Below are positions 5,754-5,812 of a DNA stretch of 5,812 bases, piece after piece (position 1 is the stretch's first letter; every line of letters begins with the position of its first letter). This DNA comes from an uncultured Collinsella sp. (GTDB lineage: Bacteria > Actinomycetota > Coriobacteriia > Coriobacteriales > Coriobacteriaceae). Both the position numbers and the translations under genes were made by a program. Location of the stretch: contig USHR01000114.1 in assembly GCA_900554495.1 (NCBI GenBank), forward strand, positions 1-5,812. Reading direction: 5' to 3'. The notes below the pieces were generated by a model, which was not told the origin of the DNA, ran no database searches, and saw only the letters and a list, made by a program, of their open reading frames with translations.

Positions 5754-5812
5754 GGCATCGCTCCCATCGTATACGCTCCATAAACGCTAAATAGTTTCTC
5801 ACGGTTTGTCCC
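5754..5812 (-). other. Leader or intergenic stretch upstream of disA
   Basis: These 59 bases are less GC-rich than the genes. Reading toward disA, one frame stops at TGA 5799-5801, which could be the end of an upstream gene, with radA the usual neighbour. Only three codons are visible, so this cannot be judged. TATACGAT near 5767-5773 resembles a -10 box, but no matching -35 is seen at the right distance. No promoter is claimed. Confidence 0.35.
5761..5765 (-). promoter_or_regulatory. Ribosome binding site supporting the TTG start of disA
   Basis: GGGAG lies 7 bases before TTG 5751-5753. The nearby ATG at 5756-5758 is out of frame with DisA, so this site and the upstream in-frame stop support the rare start codon. 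Confidence 0.7.

Noticed and set aside
4944..5783. A 279-codon plus-strand open frame opposite disA
   Set aside because: It is the antisense shadow of disA, without recognisable motifs.

Overview
The window is a GC-rich bacterial chromosome segment. It is dominated by one tightly packed six-gene operon on the minus strand, read from about 5.75 kb down to 0.27 kb: disA, ispD, ispF, cysS, rlmB, yacP (rae1-like). Every gene keeps its family motifs and none shows a frameshift. The order ispD-ispF-cysS-rlmB is shared with actinobacteria such as mycobacteria. A disA gene directly before ispD and a yacP/NYN gene after rlmB recall the Firmicutes radA-disA...yacP cluster. Together with the high GC, the purine-rich Shine-Dalgarno sequences and the CGC/GGC-type codon use, this suggests an actinobacterium of the Coriobacteriia (Collinsella-like). 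That placement is inference, not proof.

Layout from the promoter-proximal (right) end: 5754-5812 is a short leader or intergenic stretch whose upstream gene cannot be seen. disA starts at TTG (5753) and ends TAA, overlapping the ispD ATG by one base (TAATG). ispF starts inside the end of ispD with an 11-base overlap. cysS follows ispF after 3 bases. The only real gap, 143 bases (1861-2003), separates cysS from rlmB and contains an odd short coding-like tail. yacP follows rlmB after 3 bases. On the left edge, the last 78 codons of a plus-strand gene converge on yacP, with only 27 bases between the two stop codons. That partial gene looks different in composition and codon use.

Functionally the operon combines cyclic di-AMP synthesis and DNA-integrity signalling (DisA), two non-consecutive steps of the MEP isoprenoid pathway (IspD and IspF; IspE is not here), cysteine charging of tRNA (CysS), 23S rRNA ribose methylation (RlmB) and a predicted ribosome-associated endonuclease (YacP/Rae1). 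It reads as a conserved housekeeping cluster rather than an accessory system. The most interesting points are departures within it: Met in place of the usual Thr before the DisA RHR motif, an eroded DisA helix-hairpin-helix, a possible relic of a second CysS-like C-terminus after cysS, and basic disordered N-terminal tails on both RlmB and YacP. I saw no convincing previously undescribed system, RNA gene, CRISPR array or mobile element.
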